From the NCBI GenBank assembly GCA_036852015.1, contig JAANDG010000025.1:186001-250000 (forward strand): a stretch of 64,000 nucleotides of DNA, read 5' to 3'. Below the pieces are notes generated by a model. The model did not search any database, had not been told where the DNA came from, and was given only the letters and a program-made list of their open reading frames with translations. Within the stretch, counting starts at the first letter, position 1. Each line of letters starts with the position of its first letter. Shown here piece by piece: positions 24,156 through 37,700 of this stretch. This stretch comes from Pelodera strongyloides (lineage: Eukaryota; Nematoda; Chromadorea; Rhabditida; Rhabditidae). The position numbers were made by a program, and so were the translations under genes.

Positions 24156-27100
24156 ATGTTATCGCTTAGCGTAACCCTCGTACTAGCATTAGGCGTAAGT
24201 TCTATATTCGCTGGGCCTCCGCCAGCCTGTCGTCAAGATTCACAATACGAAGCAGACTTTAGTGGATGCATATCGTACCATTCGGAAGGTAGGAACTCCT
24301 TTTGTTTTCTATAAAACTTTCACTTAAAATTATACGTATGCTAATTCTAACCCCTTGGAACAGACAGGGAGACGTCACCCCCACTCGCTACGGTATTTTA
24401 CGTTGTTAGATATATAACTCTTTATTCAATTAATAAAATAAACACATATATATATATATAGTGACGAAGAGTTTTTTTTTGTGATTTATGGGTATTGTTC
24501 GAGGCCGTTTTCGGTACCTGAAAATTTATGGCGGACAGTGTAATGTTTTCATTATGGTGAATTTTAATATTTCTTTTTCATTATTCTACAGTAATATTTG
24601 TTCGTCCTTTTTCAGCTACATCCATGATCAAGGCCGAGGCTGCGTGCCAAGGAAGGGACGGTCATTTGATATCGATTCACAATGCATTCGAAAACTCAAT
24701 TATATCCAGCATCATATTTTCGAGTCAGTTTTTTTCTTAGAAACTATCGGTTTCGTAGGAGTCAACCCAAGTCCTCTTCAAACGTCTGCAAACGTACATG
24801 TGTGAAATATTACATTTGATTGTAAATCAGCTTAATCAACCCCTATGATGTTGTGCTGCGAATTCGCACCGGAAAAAACCAAAAAGAATTCTCTAGGAAT
24901 TCTTTTTGGAACTCTTGCTCTGCGAATTCGCAGTATTTCTGGTGCGAATTCGTAGTGCAAGATCCTAGGCGACAGAGCAGGCACTGTGGAGAGGGCGAAA
25001 AGTTTTTTTTTTACGTTTTCAGTGCGAATTCGCAGAGCACTTGAGAGTCTGCGATTTCGCACCGGGTATTTTGCCGATGCGAATTTGGAAAGTTTGCTGT
25101 GCGGATTCGCGCAGTCCTCTTTTCCGGTGCGAAATCGCACCAGAGCAGACTCCGCATATTTTCAGACCAGAAGCAGAAGGAGCCCGTATGGATCGGACTA
25201 TTCCGTGACAATACCGGTCTTTGTGTCTGGTCGGACGGCACTTCTACTGATTACCAGCGATGGGCTCTGGGTAGGTTACAGCCGATTTAGAATATTTGCT
25301 GGACTTTGCCGGTACGCTACAATTGCAAATGAATATTCAACAATCTGCTAAACCCGAAGACTTACCAATCCTAGTTTTAAAGCGAAATACCGGCCGGTTT
25401 CTGAAACGCATTGCGTACACCTGCTTTCTTATGCAGCATATGCAAATGAGCCAAAAATTAGAATAAAAACTAGATCCCACGTTGCATAAATGGATAGGAA
25501 TGCAAGTACTTCATATGCGTTTCGAAAACCGGCAGGTATTTCGCTTTAAATACTGTAGTCTGTAGTAAAGTTAGTTTGGATTATTGTTTGATAAGGGTGG
25601 ATCGGTCCCTCAGCTAAGTGGTTGCCAACTAGTCGATGTCTTTTGGCAGAATGAATCCATTTGGTGACCGGATACCGACCAAATGCACGGTGACTCCATC
25701 GTTTTCCTGAATGTATGTATATCCCCCTAATCAAACTTTGTTTCAGAATACGTACTGTTACTATTCACTCGTTGTGTGTTTCTCTAAAAATAACATAATG
25801 TAGGTGAACCAGCCTCTGAGGGTGCCATGATTGATCCTACGGCGGCCGGATTTTGGAAGACCGCAAATAAAACAACAGAGCATCCATATATCTGCATTGA
25901 GCCGTCCATGGAACCCACCAAACCTCCTCTACCCGCATGTGAGTTCCCTGGGGAGAATTAATAGATCAAACTTTTTACATCCGTTGCTGGACCTGTTACA
26001 TTTACATACCTGTTACAGAAGCTAAGCTACCTCACACATTTGTTTTATAATGTGAGGTAGCTTACAATTAGCTTCTGAGCATGCTCCTGCATCGAGCAAC
26101 GACAATCTACTGTAATTTTCGTATTGTGACCAGCACATAACATAGGCATGCTATCAAGATAAAACATTCAGAAAGGTGCAATTCCTAGTGACCTTATCCC
26201 CTTAACATATAACGATATAACATATGCGCCTTCCTGCGATCCAATATCCAGCTATAATTATTTATTATAGGGACAAGCTGTCCGCCTGGATGGTCATATT
26301 TTGCTGAAACAAACGCGTGTTATATCGTATGTTTGCTTATATTCATATTCATTGATTTTTGTATTAAAATTGACTTTATAAAAAGAGCTCGGAGTATAAT
26401 TTTGCGTATGACGCTTGAGAATAGGTCTTGTGCATCTGTTGCGTAGGTGAAACGGCGAAGAATAAGAGTTATATGAAAAATGTTTTTAAGACTGGAGCCA
26501 ATGCCACGTACGATACGGCTCATAGAACGTGTGTTGTACTGGGCGGGCTCCTGGCTTCGATCCATTCTGAGCACGAGAACTTTTTCGTCGCAAGTAAGAG
26601 CTCAGATAGTGATAAAAGATAAAGATAAAGATAAAGTGAACCGGGTTATATCAACCGAATCCGCGGAAACGGTGCACCGGGGTCCAGCTCAGAGGCTGGA
26701 CATACTGGCCATTTAAACTTCCCGGTGGCCAATCTGCTCGGGAAGTCGATTTATCTCCGCTGGTTTTACCCAGCTACCAACCTTTACACCTATGGTGGGG
26801 TGAGGGGGTTCCGGGCCGGGATCGAACCAGTGACCGGTGGCGTGAGCAAGGGCCTTGCCACTTGACCCAGATAGTGATAATGATCCCCGCCAGATAGTGA
26901 TAATGATCTTTTTTTTGTACGGGAACTTTGTAGTGGTATTGCCGTCTGAATGTAATGAATCGTCAGTTTTTCGTTCACAATGGCTATTGTACAATATACA
27001 TAGCTTGAATGCACAATGTGAAACGCGCTCATGTAGTCTTTTACTGCTTCAAATGTTGCGCGCACAGATACGCCCTATCTAGTATTACGGTAAAATAATG

Positions 27101-28063
27101 ATTATTGTTGTACCGCAACACCTATTCCAAGTAAGTATCTATGCGCTCAATATCAGTAATCATAGTTACAATTCACAATCACATTCTTTCACTTGACACT
27201 TTTCTTTTCTTTTTCTGTATGTATTTTGTTTTGTTTTAACCAAGCGGTTGAACAGATGGCGTATTCACCAACATGTAGGGAGCCTTCCCTAGGTTTACGA
27301 GCGCTCTGAATCTCTTCTCCTCTCGCACTCTCTAGCTCCCTGGGGAGCCCAGGAAGGGCTCCCTGCGGGTTGGTGAATACGGCCTCAGGTCTTGTGGTGT
27401 TTCGTTATTGCTGATAACGGATACTTTGAAGGTCTTGAAGTGACCGATCTCTACAGTTCCTATATGTGGATCGGTGCCGTTTATGATGAGGGTTGGGGCT
27501 GGGAGGATGGGACACCGATGGACTATAAGAACTACCAGTATGGATCTGCGGATGAGTCCCAATCTCTAGCGGTAAGCACTTTTTATTAGTCATAGTTTTG
27601 GAGATGATTGAGTGATTGAGCAAACGTGCCGGATGGTTCAATGGCTAGCACTTTGGCCTGCAACGCACTCGACCCGAGTTCGAGTTCGCACCGTAACAAG
27701 TTTGAAGCCACGGCCCTGCGAGCGAATCATGGGCATCCCCTATGACCCCGAGCCCGAAAAAGTCGAGAAATTTGACATCTGGAACTCGCATACTGCTCCG
27801 GATCTCCGGGGAAACAAGTTATAAACTGTGTATTAACCTAATAAGCTACCATTGTGTTTCAGCTGCTGCCACGGTTTTCATGGGGAGTGTTCCAACAGCA
27901 AAAAGGCTTGTTTCAATATTTATTCCAATATTTTGTTCAACTATTATATTACTTCCCTTTTCAGGTGTCAACATCCTCAAGGAGCAGCTTCACCGAATGG
28001 GATGTGAAAAGCAAAAAGACAGTGGCCAGCTACTTTGTCTGCAAACACCCTTTATATTTATAA
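24156..28063 (+). CDS. Secreted C-type lectin with two CTLDs
   Basis: Exons 24156-24288, 24616-24723, 25166-25270, 25804-25938, 26271-26326, 26461-26593, 27432-27571 and 27965-28063 join in phase to 302 aa. A hydrophobic signal peptide (MLSLSVTLVLALGVSSIFAG) opens it. CTLD1, about residues 24-145, shows CQGRDGHLISIHNAFEN, VWIGLFRD and YICIE. A short Pro-rich linker (MEPTKPPLPA) leads to CTLD2, which starts SCPPGWSYF and holds CVVLGGLLASIHSEHENFF, MWIGAVYDEGWGWEDGTP and YFVCK. The classic calcium-binding EPN/QPD triplets are not obvious, so sugar binding is unproven. TTTCAG ends 6 nt before the ATG (likely spliced-leader acceptor); AATAAA lies at 28074-28079. The donor of exon 2 (GTCAGT) and the acceptor at 27431 are weak. 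Introns carry a palindrome-rich element, two SINE-like insertions and a possible small-RNA hairpin. Nematode clec proteins are often secreted by gut or skin and induced by infection; that role here is inference. Confidence 0.88.
24840..25145. repeat. Palindrome-rich element with repeated TGCGAATTCGCA
   Basis: The 12-bp palindrome or close variants occurs about seven times. There is also a hairpin at 24876-24911 (CCAAAAAGAATTC against GAATTCTTTTTGG). The outer TGCGAA/CGCACC ends are roughly inverse. Lies in the lectin intron just before exon 25166. Confidence 0.75.
25377..25549. repeat. MITE family A, full copy in lectin intron
   Basis: TTAAAGCGAAATACCGGCCG at left, CGGCAGGTATTTCGCTTTAA at right. 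It lies in the intron between exons ending 25270 and starting 25804. Confidence 0.9.
26016..26077 (+). ncRNA. Candidate hairpin RNA with a let-7-type seed (speculative)
   Basis: CAGAAGCTAAGCTACCTCAC pairs with GTGAGGTAGCTT and AGCTTCTG across a loop of about nine bases, leaving one internal bulge (ACAATT). The 3' arm contains TGAGGTAG. It lies in a lectin intron. It could equally be a tiny palindromic repeat; nothing in the sequence proves expression. Confidence 0.25.
26603..26880 (-). mobile_element. tRNA-derived SINE with target duplication, in a lectin intron
   Basis: On minus it begins with a tRNA-like head with box A-like GGTCAAGTGGCAAGG and box B GGTTCGATCCC, and ends in repeats of CTTTATC. 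The 13-bp sequence CAGATAGTGATAA flanks it at 26603-26615 and 26868-26880, the mark of target-primed insertion. A third copy of the 13-mer lies at 26891-26903. The element matches 33925-34186 almost throughout. Confidence 0.85.
27257..27389. repeat. Family C variant with a second different core, in a lectin intron
   Basis: Ends GGCGTATTCACCAACATGTA and GGTTGGTGAATACGGCCTCA; the core is GGGAGCCTTCCCTAGG type. It stops about 40 bp before the lectin exon at 27432. Confidence 0.75.
27629..27825 (+). mobile_element. Second tRNA-like SINE family, in a lectin intron
   Basis: GCCGGATGGTTCAATGGCTA resembles box A and GAGTTCGAGTTCGCACC resembles box B, with a Cys-like anticodon loop (CTGCAAC). About 120 bp of body follow, including CCCTATGACCCCGAGCCCG. 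Acceptor ends do not pair, so it is not a tRNA gene. Only one copy in the window. Confidence 0.5.
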
Positions 28064-28073
28064 ATAAGAAAAT

Positions 28074-28079
28074 AATAAA
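28074..28079 (+). terminator. Poly(A) signal AATAAA of the two-CTLD lectin
   Basis: AATAAA starts 11 nt after the TAA stop. A very short 3' UTR is common in nematodes. Confidence 0.45.
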
Positions 28080-28256
28080 ACTTTCAGCTAAATTTCCTAC
28101 AATTGTGATCATATAATATCGCACGACAAACATTTATTCATACGTCTATCAAGCAAATTCTCAAACTATTAGAAGCAAAAATAAACGAACACAAATGGCT
28201 TGCCTGACACAAATACATAAAAACCCATGCCTATGAAGTTCAACTTTCCGTTAAAC

Positions 28257-28435
28257 TTAAAGCGAAATACCGGCCGGTTTTTGAAACGCATCTCAAGTGC
28301 TTGCATTCCTATGCATTTAAGCAATGTGGGGCCCAATTGGGGTCTAGTTTTTATTCTAATTTTTGCTCATTTGCATATGCTGCATAAGAAAGCAGACGCA
28401 ATGCGTTTCAAACACCGGCCGGTATTTCGCTTTAA
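28257..28435. repeat. MITE family A, full copy downstream of the two-CTLD lectin
   Basis: Both long inverted ends present and TTAA at each border, about 190 bp after the stop codon. Confidence 0.9.
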
Positions 28436-29166
28436 ATATTCTATAAAAAGGATAAAAAATATACGACTTGGAAATATATATGGCTACTAAATCGACTAAA
28501 TGATCTTTCAATTAGATAATAACACTGTATTACATTGATAAAAACTTGATTAATTGCAACACTATAGACTACAAGAGTAGGTATGGACTTGGTAGCTTAT
28601 ACTTAAACGGCCTCTTGAAGGGCCAGTTCTCCGTAAATGCAAAAATTACGACAATGAGGAGGGTCGGGATATTATAATTGCCGAGTAATGGCTATATCTA
28701 CACAATGACGTCCCCCCTTCGTAACCTCGTATGGAGAACTGGAATATTGTGGCAAACTAGAAAAAAAAATTTTTCTCGTGAGCCTGAGGCTCACGAAAAA
28801 ATCAATATCATAAAACGTTCTTGGGATGTGCGCGTGAGTAGCGCTTACTATTCCACTCTACTGGTTGACGTGGCTCGAGCCATTCTCGGTAGTCTGCATC
28901 ACATCAGTTGTGTGTACGGTATCATCTGCTTCAGTGACATCCATCACATGGGCACGGCGACTGTAATTATCAGGCAATTGGAACATACGCGCAGTAGATA
29001 CGCGGGTTAGTAGTTAGGCAAGCAACCGGGCAATTGAAACATACGCCGAGTAGTTAGACAACACAATTGTATGTCTTGGAAGTGCAATTTTTACTGTTCT
29101 TGGAGCCTGATGCTAATTCAAGAGCATAACGATTAGTTGAAAATAGTAATGAGATCTCGAATTAAT
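28436..29166. other. Intergenic stretch after the two-CTLD lectin
   Basis: Contains a perfect 24-bp palindrome at about 28773-28798 (TCGTGAGCCT, inverse AGGCTCACGA). A 110-codon open frame at 28678-29010 (+) resembles nothing known. Confidence 0.45.
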
Positions 29167-31837
<2,671 letters not shown>

Positions 31838-33915
31838 CCTTGTTTAAATTTGAGATATACCCCTAAATTGTAAGCACATTAAAGCCGTATAATAGAAGGC
31901 CTTGACCAAAATACGTTAACCGGCCATTATATCGCTTAGCTACCGTATCCAAAGATGTTCATTTGCAGCAAGTTCATTACTTTGACAACGCTTGACAACA
32001 TTGAGTCCGAGAGTTAGCACATCAATATTGTGGAAAGCTATGCGCAGTCTTTCGAAGGTTTTAAGCTGCTTTTGGAATATATGATGCATAGCTGCCTTTC
32101 CATGTATTACATGCAAATTTATGTGGGCACATACGAATACGACACATAAATTTGCATATTATACTTAGGATTGCACTTGTCTGAACGTCGTTTCAAAATC
32201 GCCTGTCATATCGCTTTAACTAGAACGACTGGGAATCAGCCATGGTTCTCTCTCTTTTCAAGTGTTTATATACTGTCGTTGTTGATCTCAACAAGCTGAA
32301 TAGCAATAATTTTTCAAAATCTTCAAAATAAATCCTTATGTCCTTATAACAAAAAAAATTTGATTGCTAATCTATCGAGTACAATGCATCTCTGCTATGA
32401 GCATGCAAGCTTATTGTTTGTAATATATGATCAATTTCATACTCAAAGAATTCCTTTCATTTTTCCTCTGACGGTGCGCGCTCGGATTTGCAGAATATTT
32501 TTCTTATTCAGCTTATGGGAACAACAGTATTATTGTGATGCACCACAACCCTTATCAGAACGCGCATATTGTTCCACATAGAAATATATCGTACGACGTA
32601 CGCAGATCTGAAAATAACTTTAGAGTGAGTCGACGTCTTAGGTCTTAGTTCGTGTGACTAACTTACGCGACAACAATGTAGTTAAATTACCAACCACATT
32701 CATCCTGCAAATTGATTGTTTCCAGTGGTGTCATGTATTTCAAGCCATGGAGCGCATTTGTCGAATGTCTTCTGCGAAAAATGGTGTGATACAGTATGAT
32801 TTGTTTTGTGATCCGGTCTCTTGCATGAAAATTGGCCTAAGGGATTTAAAGTTCTGCTTCAGAAAAGAACCACCGTCGCTGCGGATTCGGGTAAAATAAC
32901 TGGGTACACTTTATCTTTTATTTTTTTTTCTCCTCCTTGAGTCAAAATTGCATCGCGAACCCAGACAGAGGCTAGCAGGAAAAAAACCCAAACGCTTGGG
33001 CCCTTGAGCCCGTAGAGTTTATGATTCGGGACTATTGATTATTGGGACCTTTCGACCACTTATTAAACAATAGACTCTCCTTGTTTGACGTAATTACATA
33101 AAAATGAAACTTTCCTGTCTACGCTTATTGTTAGCAAACTCGAAAGACGCGATATCTTACATCACTCACTGATTATTACCCTTTATTTGTCATTCTATTA
33201 GAATTTAGAATTTATTGAGACCTCATAAACTTTAGGGCAGGGTGCATTCAAGATGGACATTTCCCCTATTTTTCCGGAAAAGAAAAAGAAAACTTTTGGT
33301 TCGGGATAGACCACAGAAAAGAATGCAATTTCCACGCATACACATGCAAATGATCGATTGATTTCAGTTTCAATTACGGTATATTTGCATATTCTACAAT
33401 TATTTTGCATGTTTTATTTCTCGATGTCCATATCTCGAAACACTCTTTTTTTCCGGAAAATTTCCATCTCTAATGCGCCCTTACAAAGATGATGCGCAAT
33501 GAACATCATTACCGTATTTTCAAATTTCGAATTAGCATCGTTTTGATTTGTAAACAGTCACTAATGTGTATGCATATCACAAAAGAATAATGTGGGCGAC
33601 TATTAGTGCTGCCATGAGCCTATTCTTCAAAACATTCAATTTTTTCGGAGAGTTCAGAAGTTTCTTTTTTTGCAATTGTATATCCAGGAGCGAAAAACTC
33701 GCCAGTAATTTTTTTTATCTGCACTTATTACTTATTACTCTCATTGCTGGCCCGCAGAATAATTATTAGCCATCGGATTAGTCAAACTATATCAGTGGCA
33801 CATTATATGTTATTTATTATCATTATAATTATTCAAGTACTTATAAAGCAAATGCTTTGTACTTTATCTCTACAAATGTAGAGTTATAGGTTATAGGACA
33901 ATATTTTTCTGTTCA
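31838..33915. other. Intergenic stretch between chemoreceptor and lectin
   Basis: AT-rich. Diverged family A-like ends at about 31910-31940 (CCGGCCATTATATCGCTTA) and 32190-32220. Open frames at 32360-32581 and 32654-32899 (+) show no known domain. Confidence 0.45.
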
Positions 33916-34195
33916 TCCGTACTCACGGGGGGGGGGCGTGGTCAAGTGGCAAGGCTCTTGCTCACGCTACCGGTCACTGGTTCGATCCCGGGCCGGAACC
34001 CCCTCATCCCACCAAAGGTGTAAAAGTGGTAGCTGGGTAAAACCAGCGGAGATAAATCGACTTCCCGAGCAGATTGGCCACCGGGAAGTTTAAATGGCCA
34101 GTATGTCCAGCCTCTGAGCTGGACCCCGGTGCACCGTTTCCGCGGATTCGGTTGATATAACCCGGTTCACTTTATCGTTTATCTTTATCCGTACT
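33916..34195 (+). mobile_element. tRNA-derived SINE, second copy, intergenic
   Basis: Same element in plus orientation: GTGGTCAAGTGGCAAGG, GGTTCGATCCCGGGCC, then a unique body and a CTTTATCGTTTATC tail. ATCCGTACT occurs on both sides (33916-33924 and 34187-34195). A run of about ten G precedes the head. Confidence 0.85.
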
Positions 34196-34739
34196 TGCTG
34201 GATCTTCGTGGAAAAAGAACAGTGCATTACCATTAGTCACATAACTACTAACTGTTCATCACTTGAATGTATATTTAAAATGTAAATACCAAAAAATACA
34301 AATCAAGAAGATTCATAAATGATAAATATAGAAACAAATTATACACAAGACAAGATAAATACTTTTTTTTCATGTTTTATTTATTTATTAAATAACACCA
34401 CAGTGTGCATAATAATGAAATGATGAAGAGAATGATGAAGGCATGAAGATATACATAAGTCTATTGTAAGAAGGTGAAACATAAAAGAACCCACAAGCAC
34501 AAGTACGCAAACTCTTAGAAAAGATGCGCTGATGATGCATATGGATTGTTACTAATTGTGAAGTTGTCTCCAGCTACTTGTTTTCAACTATTATAGTGAG
34601 ATGCGCATTTCATAAACACAAAACGTGTACAGTTATCCACAGCCACAGCAGTTTCTATGAATTACTACGATTGTTTGTCGGTATGACCATGACCAAGCTG
34701 CAGGTATTATCGAAAAAAAACAGCAATTACAAAAGCAAT

Positions 34740-37700
34740 TTAATAAATAGGACTTGACACACAAATGGCTTCTACTTGTGTTTCACAAGGCCTCGGCGAC
34801 CATCCGTGTACGCTTCCGCGTGTGAAATCTCCCCGAATAACTCCACAACGGCCGTTCTGAGGATTGTCGTCATCTGAAAGTGTTACAACAAAATTGCTTA
34901 TAAGAAACCTCTTCTTTCCGTTAAAGCGAAATACCGGCCGGTTTTTGAAACACAACGAGTGCACCAGCCCTCTTTTGCAGCTTATGCAAATGAACATAAA
35001 TTAGAATAAAAAAATCAAACTAAGTTCGAGTAAATTAGCCTAAATACGTTAAAAATCCAGTTGTCCGCGATGCGTTTCAAAAACAGGCCTATTTCGCTTT
35101 AAACTCGGTGGCACGACTGTCGGACATTGCTTGTGCATTTAGGTCAAAGATTATTGTAAGAAATAGAATTGAACACAGCAGGGCTCAGGCTCAGGATTAT
35201 TTATTTGGAACTGTTGTACGTTCATTTTATCATGAAATGTCTTCATGAATTGGGCTTCTGCTCCATTTTACTCACACTTACGGTTCAATTCAAATCATCT
35301 CTGATTCCTCTCATCAATACTCCATCTAACAAGGATGACAAAACTTTCAAACTCTCCCATGCATTCAGGCGCGGCACGGAAATACGTAGCCTCAAATTTA
35401 TGCAAATTTGCATTGAAAAATTCTCGACACAGAGAAACCTATTTCCCGTGTTAAAAAAGCCGCCTCCTTTCCGCGGACGCGGTTACGCATTTGCTCGCTG
35501 CGCGCCTGAGAACGTAGTAGTGTAGAAGCTCGTTGTAAATAGCAACGGCCTGAGATAACCCCATCCATCCGTTTAAATAGGAATAAATCAAGTCTTACTA
35601 TTTATCCAATGGAAGTAGTTGAACGGTGTCGTATCAGTCCATTCCCATTGATTAGCATATGTTGGATATTGGGCACCAATCCATAATTCATAGTCATCGC
35701 CAAACCCCTGAGCGTCCAGAAATCCTGAATTTAGGTCCTGAGAGTTTTCAAGATCACGAAAGACATGCCGAAGGCGTTAACTTCAAGTTTCTACCCAAGA
35801 ACTCTTTTTTTTGCGTGTGAAAATTTCCGGCTTCTGATAAAAAATTCAAATCTTCAGCAGTGTTGAGTGTACCAGATTCAGGCTAACGCCGGTTGACTGG
35901 TTATGTGCCATAGCCACACGAGAGTGTATCTGATGGCGTTGAGTCGTTATCAGCACGGCCATACACTGGACAATTACTAGGGTTACGGTGCGTATTGGTT
36001 CAAGGACACAATTTTTCGTCATAATTTTACTCGCTGTTGCCGAATTTCTTGCAAAGCATTTTCTCAACACTATGAGTTGTAATAAATTATGAAGATAAAA
36101 AAAATACATAAGGGTATACATAAGGGCCAAAACGGTGGCCGCGTCCCTTTACACATAAATCAAAGGAGCCCAAATTTCCACTTACCCTCTAGGATCGCCT
36201 CATCGTACTCGCTGTGTATGCTAATCAGTTGTCCATCACGTTTTGTGCATAATTTATTCGCGAGATCGAATGGAAGTGGAGGGATCAATTCAATACATCT
36301 AAAAAAAGAAACTTCCTTTTTAGGGATGTGTCGGAAAGCTATACTTTCAAAACGGTACATGATAATCCCTTAATTTTTTAATCGCTTAATTTAATTTTCA
36401 CGCCGAATTTTCCGCTCTTTAGTATTATTTTTTCATTTTGTTTTGTATTTATCGCATCGCGTGAGTAGCTGGGCCTCTTAAACGTGCCTAGCCTGTGTGT
36501 GTTTATGTCTTTCATTGGCATTGTTCGTGTGTTAATTTGTATTACTTGAACAAAGAGTTATAAATCCATAAATGTGAAGTATAACAAAGTAGATACATGC
36601 ATAAAACTTACTTGCCCAATGAGCTCAAATACTCGCGCCCTTGTGGGCACCTGGCACTTGGTTTTGAAGTAGGAAGCGCAGTTGGCAATGTTTGCTGCCT
36701 AGTTGTAGTATGTAAGTCGCCTGATGTCGTGTAACCTGACGTAAACTGTGATGTCGGCCGGTGTATCGGCGTGGTCAACGAAGGCCGAGGGCTTGTCACA
36801 GGTACTAAATTAATGTTATTTGTTTTCAAGCAAACAAGTTCTTCGTGAATTATTTTCATTTTGTGGGCACCGTATTTGACATAGGCATATTTGACGTCTT
36901 CTTGTTTTAAAATTAGAAGGATGATTCCTTTCCAAACATGCTATATAATATTGGCTACACCGCCTGAGGCGTCTTTTCATACTTATGAAACGCCTGTAAG
37001 GCAGGCGAAGATATTTACGAAAGAAGACATACATCGTTCTATTTTCTATCCAAAGCGGAACAATTTATTCGAATTCTACTTCCGTAACATGAGTGCTGGC
37101 GCGCGCTGCAGTTACTCTTTTATTTAATAAGATTATGCTTACCAGCCTTTTCCCGTTTACAAACAAAGCGAAATAGTCTAGATTGTACATCTGGGTACCA
37201 ATCACCAACACTGTTGAGTGTCTTTAGAACGCTGAAAGCGAAACCGTCTCCATCCTTCGGTGTACTTTTTACTGAAACACTTTTTTAAATCTTTTTTTTT
37301 CGAGAAAAGCTTTTTATTTCTGATAGCATTTTTTTTGTCCTTATGCCGCTTATGCGGTGCGCTCAGAGCAGCATTCTCTGCCTGGCAGTATTACTGCATC
37401 AGTGTGTTGTGTATTTTTTTTTCTTATTTGGTATACGAGAAAAATTATTAGCTCATTAGGCAATCAATTTAACATCTTAGCCATGCGAACAGCAAACTTC
37501 ATACCTGGAATATGCGTAAAGTTTTCGTTAAATTTAGTTTCATCTGTCCAAAAAAGCGTCCCATTTTCATAAATTAGTCCAATCCAAGCGAGACCCTCGA
37601 AGTCGGGAAGCGTTTGTTCGATCAATTTCACAATAAAATCGTTCTCCTATAGTATTTTATTTTAAATATTTCCTAGTTTTTAGTTTTCACGGTCATATAC

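Noticed and set aside
25011..25351. Arg/Ser-rich open frames on both strands
   Set aside because: Produced by the TGCGAATTCGCA-rich element; only 25166-25270 on plus belongs to the lectin.
27863..27910. Extra lectin exon starting LLPRFSWGVF
   Set aside because: It has an acceptor but no in-phase donor; joining 27571 directly to 27965 keeps frame and completes the CTLD.
33916..34195. tRNA gene near 33940
   Set aside because: Box A and box B are present but the acceptor stem does not pair and a SINE body, tail and target repeats follow.
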